Source: Kordiimonadaceae bacterium (GTDB lineage: Bacteria; Pseudomonadota; Alphaproteobacteria; Sphingomonadales; Kordiimonadaceae). Taken from it: a stretch of 6,507 nt of DNA. This document shows, in pieces, positions 1-5,030 of the stretch. The notes beneath the pieces are model-generated. The model was not told the DNA's origin, made no database searches, and worked only from the letters and a program-made list of their open reading frames with translations. A program made the translations under genes and the position numbers. Position 1 is the stretch's first letter, and each line of letters begins with the position of its first letter. The stretch is from contig JABABO010000001.1 in the NCBI GenBank assembly GCA_014238195.1, positions 1 to 6,507 of the forward strand. Direction: 5' to 3'.

Positions 1-1
1 T

Positions 2-364
2 GGCACAGCGATCGGCGCGGGCATTGGTGGCATAATGGGCAGCGACGGCGGATCAATGATCGCTGATACGGTTGGTGACTTCTTTTCTGGTGACGACAGC
101 CCGATGAAAAACGCTGTCAAGGCAGGCGGCGCGGCAGCGGTGATCGCGGGCGGCGTCCTAACCCCTGCCGCAGCCGTACAAGACACACCCGCAAAAACCA
201 TGAACGACAACAGCCAAGCGCATATCAGTGTTGCGGTTAATGCGCAGCCAGGCTTGGATGAAAAGCAGCTCGCCGATCTGGTGGCTGCGGAAGTGGAGAA
301 GGCCTTAATCAAACAACAACAACATAAAATAGGGGTTTTATTGTACGATGACCACACCTCCTAA
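2..364 (+). CDS. Phage tail tape-measure protein, C-terminal end (gpT-like, partial)
   Basis: The reading frame is open from the window edge, so only the last 120 residues are present. The fragment begins with a Gly/Ala-rich hydrophobic stretch, continues with a second Ala/Gly-rich segment (AVKAGGAAAVIAGGVLTPAA), and ends with a charged helix (LDEKQLADLVAAEVEKAL). Gly/Ala-rich hydrophobic stretches followed by a short helical tail that precedes gpU are usual for tape-measure proteins of P2-like phages, which set tail length and sit inside the tail tube. The stop overlaps the start of the gpU gene by 17 bases, which implies translational coupling. The assignment rests mainly on position directly upstream of gpU and gpD plus composition. 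No enzymatic motif is visible in the fragment. Confidence 0.72.
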   Translation, partial: GTAIGAGIGGIMGSDGGSMIADTVGDFFSGDDSPMKNAVKAGGAAAVIAGGVLTPAAAVQDTPAKTMNDNSQAHISVAVNAQPGLDEKQLADLVAAEVEKALIKQQQHKIGVLLYDDHTS

Positions 365-821
365 CAACAGCTATATGGCGCTGGGAACGTTTGTTTTTAA
401 CGCGTCCAGTGCGCCGATTAATAAAATCACCCGCGCGGCTGGGTATACTTGGGTATCCAAGCAAGCCATCGCGGCGACGCCCATCCATCAATTCAACGGT
501 GTCGGCGAACAAAAAATCACCCTAAGCGGTGCCATCCACCCCAGCATTGCCGGGGATGAAAAATCACTGGATGATCTGCGGGCGATGGCAGGGCAAGGCA
601 AAAGCTGGAACTTGGTCGACGGCGGCGGCCAAGACTTGGGCGCTTGGTTCATTCATAATATCGACCAAACGGGGGAATATCTTGACCATAAAGGCGCTGC
701 CCAAACCATCGATTTTACCATCAACCTTACCCTTGCCCCAGACCTGCTTAGCTTAGGCACCTTAGGCAGCGCCACGCCGCAACTGGACCGTATCATCACC
801 AGCGACGGGCGGGTGCGGTGA
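348..821 (+). CDS. U: Phage tail protein gpU (P2 family)
   Basis: This 157-residue protein matches the P2 gpU family in length (P2 gpU is about 160 residues) and in its pattern: an N-terminal MALGTFVF segment, a central region ending in a G-GEQKITLSGAIHP motif (residues 51-65), a DDLRAMAGQGKSWNLVDG segment (75-92) and an LGAWFIHNIDQT segment (97-108). gpU is a tail completion or terminator protein at the head-proximal end of the contractile tail. The ATG at 348 is preceded by AGGGG at 331-335 and lies inside the end of the tape-measure gene. The stop codon overlaps the GTG start of gpD in a GTGA overlap. There is no gpX (LysM tail protein) gene between U and D, consistent with P2 order. Confidence 0.9.
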   Translation: MTTPPNNSYMALGTFVFNASSAPINKITRAAGYTWVSKQAIAATPIHQFNGVGEQKITLSGAIHPSIAGDEKSLDDLRAMAGQGKSWNLVDGGGQDLGAWFIHNIDQTGEYLDHKGAAQTIDFTINLTLAPDLLSLGTLGSATPQLDRIITSDGRVR

Positions 822-1810
822 TCCCTGCCTATAAAATATTGATTGACGGCGCTGACCAAACCGCAGCGCTGAACTTAGCGGATATCAACGTCACTGATAA
901 ACGCGGTTTTGAAGCCGATACCTTAACGTTTCAATATGCTGACCCGCATTTTGAAATCGGGGTGCCGTCAAAATCCGCCGCCGTACAGATCTATTTGGGG
1001 TATGAAAACCAGCCCTTAGAAGACAAAGGCACCTTTACCGTGATGGGATATTCGGTGTCAGGCCCGCCGACACTGGTATCGGTCACTGCGACCGCCGCCA
1101 ATGTCCGTGACAGTTTAAACAGCCAAAAAAACACATCCTACAAGAATAAAAGCTTGGGGGATATTCTGCAAAAACTAGCCAGCCGCAATAAGCTGGATAT
1201 TCAATTATCCCCTGAACTGGCGGACATTACCATCAGCCATATTGACCAAACCAACGAATCCGATGGCAACCTGATCGCGCGGCTGGGCCGTTTGTACGGC
1301 GCTGTGGCCAATATCAAGGACGGCCATTTATTATTCACCCCGCTATCACGCGGCACCACGCCCATTGGCACCCCCAAGGCCGCCAAGGTGATCAACATCA
1401 GCGATATTGCAGGCCAGTATCAATTTTCCAATAACAAACGCCACAGCGAATATACCGCCGTCAAGGCACGCTGGCGCGATGTGGACGCAGGCAAAACAAA
1501 TTTTGTTGAAGTCGACATCGATGTCGGGGGCAGTGCCAGCATCAAGATTAAAACCATTTTGCAAACCTTCGCCGATCAAGCCACCGCCGAAGCCGCCGCT
1601 GAAGCCGAAATCAGACGCTTGTCGGATATGGGAACCAAAATATCCCTCAGCCTAAACCACGGCGATGCCACGGTGATCACAGAAACCCCTGTTGTTTTAA
1701 CGGGCTTCATCCCTGATATCAGCAATGCAAGCTGGGTTGTGGACAGCGTCACCCACACATTAAACGACAATGGCTTTCAAACCAAACTATCGCTGGTGAA
1801 ACTGGTTTAG
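818..1810 (+). CDS. D: Phage late control protein gpD / baseplate hub-like tail protein
   Basis: This 330-residue protein belongs to the P2 gpD (late control D) family. Visible signatures are an N-terminal beta-rich region with YKILIDGADQT, a KSLGDILQKLASRNKL helix (residues 111-126) and the segment TNESDGNLIARLGRLYGAVA (145-164) followed by KDGHLLFTP, all typical of the gp27-like hub fold. gpD forms the hub of the baseplate in P2-type contractile tails; despite the name it is structural. It starts at GTG 818, overlapping the gpU stop by four bases, so it is translationally coupled. It is somewhat shorter than P2 gpD (about 387 residues), as in many relatives. It is the last clear gene of the late tail operon; two hairpins follow within about 110 bases. 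Confidence 0.88.
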   Translation: MIPAYKILIDGADQTAALNLADINVTDKRGFEADTLTFQYADPHFEIGVPSKSAAVQIYLGYENQPLEDKGTFTVMGYSVSGPPTLVSVTATAANVRDSLNSQKNTSYKNKSLGDILQKLASRNKLDIQLSPELADITISHIDQTNESDGNLIARLGRLYGAVANIKDGHLLFTPLSRGTTPIGTPKAAKVINISDIAGQYQFSNNKRHSEYTAVKARWRDVDAGKTNFVEVDIDVGGSASIKIKTILQTFADQATAEAAAEAEIRRLSDMGTKISLSLNHGDATVITETPVVLTGFIPDISNASWVVDSVTHTLNDNGFQTKLSLVKLV

Positions 1811-1863
1811 GGTGACGATGCTGACCCCTTCCCCGTCATTCAACCACGCCACACTTGCATGTA

Positions 1864-1919
1864 CACACTTTGCCATAAAAGTGTGACACGCCCCAAGCAA
1901 CCCCTTGAAGGGGTTAAAT
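1864..1919 (+). terminator. Tandem hairpins, probable end of the late tail operon
   Basis: Two hairpins follow the D stop codon. The first has a perfect 8-bp stem, CACACTTT (1864-1871) with AAAGTGTG (1878-1885), and a 6-base loop. The second is AACCCCT (1899-1905) with AGGGGTT (1909-1915) and a 3-base loop, followed by AAATTATTAA, which is a poor U tract. The position fits transcription termination of the late operon, but without a proper T run the second hairpin may instead be a weak or Rho-assisted terminator or an mRNA 3'-end stabiliser. Confidence 0.42.
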
Positions 1920-1942
1920 TATTAACAAAGTTGCAGTAATCC

Positions 1943-1970
1943 TTGACAGGCGTGCAAAAATACATAACCT
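1943..1970 (+). promoter_or_regulatory. Possible sigma-70-type promoter
   Basis: A perfect -35 hexamer TTGACA (1943-1948) is followed after 16 bases by TAACCT (1965-1970), a weak -10 that keeps the important T, A and final T. Transcription would start near 1977, exactly at the first base of a 6-bp stem. The -10 is poor, so this is tentative. Confidence 0.3.
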
Positions 1971-1976
1971 TTAGCT

Positions 1977-2027
1977 GTAGTCATTGCTTGATAAAGTGGC
2001 GGCTACTCAGGGTCTGCAAACCCTTTT
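1977..2027 (+). ncRNA. Candidate small RNA of about 50 nt
   Basis: Directly downstream of the TTGACA box, a stem forms between GTAGTC (1977-1982) and GGCTAC (2001-2006, with one G-U pair) around an 18-base loop. It is followed at once by a second hairpin, AGGGT (2009-2013) with ACCCT (2020-2024), and a run of Ts (2024-2027), which looks like a short intrinsic terminator. Promoter, folded body and terminator in correct order within 85 bases suggest a compact RNA gene. The stems are short and the -10 is weak. I do not recognise a known family, and the arrangement could be chance or a second terminator of the late operon. Confidence 0.25.
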
Positions 2028-2190
2028 CACCATGCGCTGTTGACGCACACCCAATTGCTGATCAGGCACGGGCACCACACGCCGCAGCGGCGCAGGCCTA
2101 TGCTAATATGAAAGTGTCAACAAAACCATGTCTTTAGTTCAAACAGCTGTCAGAATGCAGCCACAGTGCACTATTTGGGGCCCAATTTGC

Positions 2191-2400
2191 ATGACCAACA
2201 GGCAACCCCACGTTATGGGGTCTAAGCGCCCAAACGGCCCTGCAAAAACAGGCACACCCAGCGTCAAGGACGCCTTAAACCAAGTCACCGAAATAACCAA
2301 GCGACTGCGCTGTCATGAATGCGAAATGTTGGCTAAGTGTTTTCGCCAGGGGGAGCGGTGTTTAAAAGGTCTGCTAGATCAAAATCAGGTTGACCCTTAA
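2191..2400 (+). CDS. Small hypothetical protein with a four-cysteine C-terminal motif
   Basis: This is a possible 69-residue protein of unknown function. Its N-terminal half is basic and low in complexity (MTNRQPHVMGSKRPNGPAKT). The C-terminal half is predicted helical and carries C41-x2-C44-x5-C50-x6-C57 in the context CHECEMLAKCFRQGERC, which could bind a metal. The start at ATG 2191 is chosen because GGGG (2177-2180) lies ten bases upstream. ATG 2128 would give 90 residues but has no good ribosome binding site, and ATG 2215 is also possible. The last 68 bases overlap, tail to tail, the end of the leftward repressor gene. No family is recognised and it may not be expressed. Confidence 0.4.
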   Translation: MTNRQPHVMGSKRPNGPAKTGTPSVKDALNQVTEITKRLRCHECEMLAKCFRQGERCLKGLLDQNQVDP

Positions 2401-2761
2401 CACGGCTGCGTAACATCAGAAAAAACTTAACCGCGGCCATGCCTAAATGCTGAGCCGTTTTTTCATCGACCGTGGCATGAATTTCCATGAACCGTGCCAT
2501 CGCAGCGGCCAGCAAGGATTTATCCATTTGCGACAGGCCGTCAGGCAGCGGCACACTGCCATCGGTGATGATCGGCATCAAATCCCCCGGCTGAACCTGT
2601 AAAACTTTGGCCAGCTTCAAGGCCCATACTTCATTCAATCCGCCGTTTTTTATCCGGGTCATCTGGGTGTTTGTCGTGCCAATTTTATCAGCCAGATACC
2701 CTGCGGATAATCCCCGTTCTTTTCTTATGTCATCGACTCTGTTTGTCACTTTGTTTGCCAT
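2333..2761 (-). CDS. Cro/CI-type helix-turn-helix phage repressor
   Basis: This 142-residue protein has an N-terminal Xre/CI-type DNA-binding domain at about residues 5-62 (DDIRKERGLSAGYLADKIGTTNTQMTRIKNG...ALKLAKVLQVQPGDLM). The helical C-terminal part (about 75-135) probably mediates dimerisation. There is no S24/LexA-like peptidase domain, so RecA-driven self-cleavage is not expected. It is transcribed leftward, divergently from the CII-like gene, in the place of the P2 C or 186 CI repressor, and is the likely lysogeny repressor. The start is set at ATG 2761: AGGG lies about five bases upstream (AGGGTGATTATG), whereas a GTG two codons earlier would abut the ribosome binding site. Its 3' end overlaps the possible rightward small gene by 68 bases. 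Confidence 0.8.
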   Translation of the reverse strand: MANKVTNRVDDIRKERGLSAGYLADKIGTTNTQMTRIKNGGLNEVWALKLAKVLQVQPGDLMPIITDGSVPLPDGLSQMDKSLLAAAMARFMEIHATVDEKTAQHLGMAAVKFFLMLRSRVKGQPDFDLADLLNTAPPGENT

Positions 2762-2872
2762 AATCACCCTGTTTTACACAAATATGTTTAAAATTCGCTT
2801 TACTTTTTTACAATTAAGACTAAATAATGGCACTACAGCAGGTATATTAAAAAATACGGGGTTCTTTTTATC
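2762..2872. promoter_or_regulatory. Divergent promoter/operator region between repressor and CII-like genes
   Basis: This 111-base AT-rich stretch separates the two divergent regulator genes and should hold the lysogeny switch. A plausible rightward promoter is TTTACT (2799-2804), 18 bases, then AATAAT (2823-2828). The repeated box TTTTACA occurs at 2772-2778 and 2806-2812, with a related CTTTAC at 2798-2803; these are candidate operator half-sites. A leftward -35-like TTGTAA (complement of 2809-2814) is present with no convincing -10. ACGGGG (2856-2861) is the ribosome binding site of the rightward gene. Confidence 0.5.
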
Positions 2873-3361
2873 ATGGCATCTGAGCCGAACATTACCCACC
2901 TAACCACGCCGCATATTGATACCGCCTATATCAAATGCCAAACGGCAAAACTTGTTGACATGGTCGGCGGTGTTCACAGTGCCGCCGCCATCGCGGGCAA
3001 AAGCCCATCGATGATCAGCAAATATCAAAACCCTGATAACAGCCATATTTTATGTTTTGCAACACTAATACGTTTATCACGAACAACGCAAGACGCGAGT
3101 TTAATAAAATATGCCAACAGCCTGCTGGGTGGGACACGGCCCAGCGCTGTGCTTAATTTCACAAGCCTGATGCAGATGCTGGGGCAAATCCAAAAGGAAG
3201 GCGGTGAATTTATGCAGGTGTCGCTTGACGCGCTGGCCGACCAGCATATCAGTGCCACCGACGCGCAGCGGATGATCAATGAACTGAATGATGTCCTGAT
3301 CATTGTGCAGCAAACGCAAAAAATGCTATCATCACTTCGGGGTGGGGAACATTCGCAATGA
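2873..3361 (+). CDS. CII-like phage regulatory protein (CP76-type)
   Basis: This 162-residue protein resembles the phage regulatory protein CII (CP76) family found in 186- and P2-like phages. A helix-turn-helix is visible at about residues 25-70: KLVDMVGGVHSAAAIAGKSP, then SMISKYQNPDNS and a helical segment. The C-terminal part (115-155) is helical (VSLDALADQHISATDAQRMI) and may be an oligomerisation region. In phage 186, CII activates establishment transcription of the repressor; position here, first gene rightward of the divergent control region, suits a CII, Cox or Apl type role in the lysis-lysogeny decision. The start ATG 2873 has GGGG about 11 bases upstream. It ends in an ATGA overlap with the Ogr-like gene, so the two are co-translated. 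Confidence 0.65.
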   Translation: MASEPNITHLTTPHIDTAYIKCQTAKLVDMVGGVHSAAAIAGKSPSMISKYQNPDNSHILCFATLIRLSRTTQDASLIKYANSLLGGTRPSAVLNFTSLMQMLGQIQKEGGEFMQVSLDALADQHISATDAQRMINELNDVLIIVQQTQKMLSSLRGGEHSQ

Positions 3362-3675
3362 CCAACCAAGCAGGAATGTCCCCAATGACACAGAAACCAA
3401 ACGATCACCAGGCATGGCAAAAAACCATATCGGCGAAACAAAACACCAAAACCCGCAAAAACAACAGCAGCAATCGCACGCGCTGCCCGCACTGTAACAC
3501 CGTTTGCACCACCTTGCGGACCGAACAGCTAAGCCCCAACTACCGCGAAATCTTTTACCTGTGTAGCAATGACACATGCAGCTGCATATGGGTGGCCAGC
3601 ATCACGCCTGTGCGGACCATTGCGCCATCGAAAAACCCCAATGCAGAGGTGCGCATGTCCAGCGCACCAACATAA
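3358..3675 (+). CDS. ogr: Ogr/Delta-type zinc-finger activator of late transcription
   Basis: This 105-residue protein contains the Ogr/Delta zinc finger: C43-P-H-C46, 22 residues, C69, four residues, C74 (C-x2-C-x22-C-x4-C), with the flanking RTEQLS...REIFYLCSNDTCSCIWVAS and a following TPVRTIAPSKNP typical of the family. In P2 and P4 these proteins bind RNA polymerase alpha and upstream dyads to switch on the late (capsid, tail, lysis) promoters, so this gene probably drives the tail genes at the left of the window. The start is set at ATG 3358, coupled by ATGA to the CII-like gene and preceded by a GGTGGGGA ribosome binding site. The finger is preceded by about 42 residues rich in Asn, Gln, Lys and Thr, whereas P2 Ogr (72 residues) starts almost directly with it. 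Confidence 0.85.
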   Translation: MTNQAGMSPMTQKPNDHQAWQKTISAKQNTKTRKNNSSNRTRCPHCNTVCTTLRTEQLSPNYREIFYLCSNDTCSCIWVASITPVRTIAPSKNPNAEVRMSSAPT

Positions 3676-3696
3676 GCGGGCAAAGGGGTGGGTATG

Positions 3697-4707
3697 TCAG
3701 TTACAATAATGTTTCCACAGACCATTGCCAGCTTCCCTGTTGGCGATGATCCGCATGTCCGCGTCCGCATACCAATGGGGATATTCAGCTTTCACCTTGT
3801 CCATCCAAATTTTACGCGCTTTGCTTCTGACATTATTAAACCCAGCATCACGTTCAGGCGTTTCATACCAGAACATGGTACCCGCCGTTATCCAGCCCTT
3901 GCCGTATGGAGTATCGGCATAATAAAATGTTTCCCCATCAGGTCTTCTTACCCGCTCAACAAAAGTTATTTCTGTGTCAGCAGGTACGGTAAATACCCCA
4001 TCAATGTCAGCCAACGTTTGCTCTCTTGTTTTGCGGCTGGTATCAAGCGGATGGCGCGGACCAACGGGCGTAGCTTTCTCAAGCAAAAAACGCCCCATCG
4101 GCAGATTATCTTTTATGCCAAAGCCATGTTGACTGCTAAACCAATGATTAAAGCTACTTTCGCCCTTCCGCATGGCACAATAATCCATCATATTGCCCGC
4201 GTTCAAAATACCGCCGTCAACAAAGGCAGGGACATCATCACTGATCGCAGGGCTGGATGTAACATTGTCTTCAGTCGCGGGATCGCTGGGGATCATATAC
4301 CCGCCGCCGATAATCAATATATAGGTCAAATGCCCCAATGTTTTACGGATATAAATACCCTTAGCCCACAGGCGGCTTTCATAGAAATCAGGGCCAAGTT
4401 TGTAGAACGCCAAAACGCCAAGCCAGACCCAAAACAAACCACAGCCCAGCAAAAACAAAAATATGCCTGCAACTTCTGGGACCGATATCCACCAGCTGAT
4501 CAATGCAAAACCAGCCAGCCCCAAGAAGGTAACGTGTGGGCGTTCCGTAATGGCTTCCAGTTGCGCATCGGAAAATGGCAGCTCGTCATAATTAACAATA
4601 TCACCGCTTTCTTCGTCTATATCGACCGCCACCCAAATGGTGCCAGCATAAATAAGCCCTGCAATGGACAAGGCCAAAAACAGACCAGTGTCAGCCAAAA
4701 ATTCCAT
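3697..4707 (-). CDS. Membrane protein with SH3-like C-terminal domain, probable moron
   Basis: This 336-residue protein has no name I can give. Predicted membrane segments lie at about residues 8-28, 59-76, 78-101 and 124-139. A soluble, acidic to mixed C-terminal region follows, and residues about 232-282 (FTVPADTEITFVERV...GKGWITAGTMFWYE) have the look of a bacterial SH3-like domain. The ATG at 4707 is preceded by a very strong Shine-Dalgarno (GGGAGGGA, seven bases spacing from GGAGG). It is encoded opposite to both flanking operons and convergent with ogr, leaving a 21-base gap. A free-standing gene with its own signals inside a prophage regulatory region is the usual layout of a moron, expressed from the lysogen and often changing the host envelope or excluding other phages. 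That role is inference from context only. Confidence 0.75.
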   Translation of the reverse strand: MEFLADTGLFLALSIAGLIYAGTIWVAVDIDEESGDIVNYDELPFSDAQLEAITERPHVTFLGLAGFALISWWISVPEVAGIFLFLLGCGLFWVWLGVLAFYKLGPDFYESRLWAKGIYIRKTLGHLTYILIIGGGYMIPSDPATEDNVTSSPAISDDVPAFVDGGILNAGNMMDYCAMRKGESSFNHWFSSQHGFGIKDNLPMGRFLLEKATPVGPRHPLDTSRKTREQTLADIDGVFTVPADTEITFVERVRRPDGETFYYADTPYGKGWITAGTMFWYETPERDAGFNNVRSKARKIWMDKVKAEYPHWYADADMRIIANREAGNGLWKHYCN

Positions 4708-4770
4708 GATAATCCCTCCCTAGGTTACAACAACCCGCAGTGTACAGTTTCAACTTATAAAAATAAACAC

Positions 4771-4799
4771 TTGTTTCGTGTTTTGTTTCGCGCTATAAG
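4771..4799 (+). promoter_or_regulatory. Promoter of the antisense-RNA leader and replication operon
   Basis: TTGTTT (4771-4776), 17 bases, then TATAAG (4794-4799) gives a near-consensus -10 at ideal spacing in an AT-rich segment. Transcription would start near 4806, about 23 bases before the first target element, and produce a leader of about 225 nt before the 158-residue gene. This corresponds to the PLE promoter position in P4. Confidence 0.5.
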
Positions 4800-4828
4800 C
4801 ATTTTATTCAGTGAGAGCTGGATCGGGT

Positions 4829-4850
4829 TTAGCACCCCGCAACATCAAGG
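4829..4850 (+). promoter_or_regulatory. Upstream target element of the antisense RNA (seqA / b1-a1 type)
   Basis: TTAGCAC (4829-4835) and CATCAAGG (4843-4850) are perfect complements of GTGCTAA (4954-4960) and CCTTGATG (4941-4948) inside the C4-like RNA, in the order needed for antiparallel pairing. The same two elements recur at 4985-5021. As a longer direct repeat, CAACATCAAGG is found at 4840-4850 and 5011-5021. Confidence 0.6.
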
Positions 4851-4854
4851 CGTC

Positions 4855-4891
4855 AGACACGCCACCCTTTTGGGATTTATGCGTGTTTTTT
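4855..4891 (+). terminator. Terminator/attenuator hairpin in the leader
   Basis: ACACGC (4857-4862) pairs perfectly with GCGTGT (4881-4886), extendable outward by a G-U and an A-U pair, with an inner CCC/GGG stem around a TTTT loop (4865-4874), and is followed by five further Ts (4887-4891). This has the form of an intrinsic terminator. A competing hairpin, GGCGT (4849-4853) with ACGCC (4859-4863), uses the terminator's 5' arm and also the last two bases of the upstream target element. Pairing of the antisense RNA to that element would therefore be expected to free the terminator. The switching is inference; the complementarities are seen directly. Confidence 0.5.
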
Positions 4892-4904
4892 CATGTCATT
4901 CTTA

Positions 4905-4978
4905 TGGCTGGGCGCAATGGGCCACTTTTGTGGGCCGTTTCCTTGATGCGGTAGTGCTAATCCGTTGTTGCCCAGCCA
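4905..4978 (+). ncRNA. C4-like antisense RNA (P1/P7 C4, P4 CI RNA type)
   Basis: A roughly 74-nt element is closed by a perfect 9-bp stem, TGGCTGGGC (4905-4913) with GCCCAGCCA (4970-4978), which can extend inward through CAA/TTG. Inside is a hairpin GGGCCAC-TTTT-GTGGGCC (4919-4936, one bulged G), then a largely unpaired 3' half bearing CCTTGATG (4941-4948) and GTGCTAA (4954-4960). Each is the exact complement of elements upstream (4829-4850) and downstream (4985-5021). The downstream CATCAAGG includes the Shine-Dalgarno of the 158-residue gene. Size, closing stem and two-part complementarity on both sides match C4 antisense RNA, which blocks icd/ant expression in P1/P7, and the CI RNA of P4. 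As in those systems the RNA is probably processed from the leader transcript. No covariance search could be run. Confidence 0.68.
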
Positions 4979-4984
4979 CCCTGC

Positions 4985-5023
4985 TTAGCACCAGGCCTTG
5001 GGCGTTACTACAACATCAAGGGA
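4985..5023 (+). promoter_or_regulatory. Downstream target element overlapping the ribosome binding site (seqC / b2-a2 type)
   Basis: TTAGCAC (4985-4991) and CATCAAGG (5014-5021) repeat the upstream target and are perfect complements of the two recognition segments of the C4-like RNA. The second element runs into the Shine-Dalgarno AAGGGA (5018-5023) of the gene starting at 5031, so pairing would block translation. A local alternative hairpin, CCTTG (4996-5000) with CAAGG (5017-5021), could also mask the ribosome binding site. Confidence 0.6.
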
Positions 5024-5030
5024 AAACGAC

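Larger units (their letters stand above)
1811..2190. other. Gene-poor interval between the tail module and the regulatory module
   Basis: No ORF here looks like a gene on either strand: the candidates are short, lack good ribosome binding sites and have unremarkable composition. The stretch contains hairpins at 1864-1885, 1899-1915 and 2009-2024, a TTGACA box at 1943, and a 7-bp inverted repeat (TGTTGAC 2038-2044 / GTCAACA 2116-2122). In P2 this position, downstream of D, holds ogr, attP and the integrase gene. None of these is visible here, and no tRNA-like end that would mark an attachment site was recognised. Confidence 0.6.

Noticed and set aside
1818..1886. 22-codon ORF just after D (ATG 1818) with AGGGTGA upstream
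   Set aside because: It ends inside a hairpin, has no recognisable content, and its apparent ribosome binding site arises from the D stop region; most likely chance.
2204..2222. Hairpin ACCCCA/TGGGGT as a terminator
   Set aside because: There is no T tract after it and it falls inside the possible small ORF; it is probably chance or a minor mRNA structure.
2762..2767. GTG start two codons upstream for the repressor
   Set aside because: The AGGG ribosome binding site would directly abut the start codon, leaving no room for initiation; ATG 2761 is spaced properly.
3025..3577. Leftward ORFs of 155, 72 and 81 codons opposite the CII-like and Ogr genes
   Set aside because: The sequences are Cys/Trp/Phe-rich in a shadow-like way and are opposite genes with coupled starts and recognisable domains.
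4754..4782. Leftward promoter for the membrane-protein gene (TATAAG on the minus strand at 4754-4759)
   Set aside because: A fair -10 is present but no -35-like hexamer occurs at 16-19 bases, so it is not listed as a feature.
4998..5030. Upstream TTG start for the 158-residue gene
   Set aside because: It would add 11 residues lying within the downstream antisense target and would place the clear Shine-Dalgarno at 5018-5023 inside the gene. ATG 5031 is the better start.
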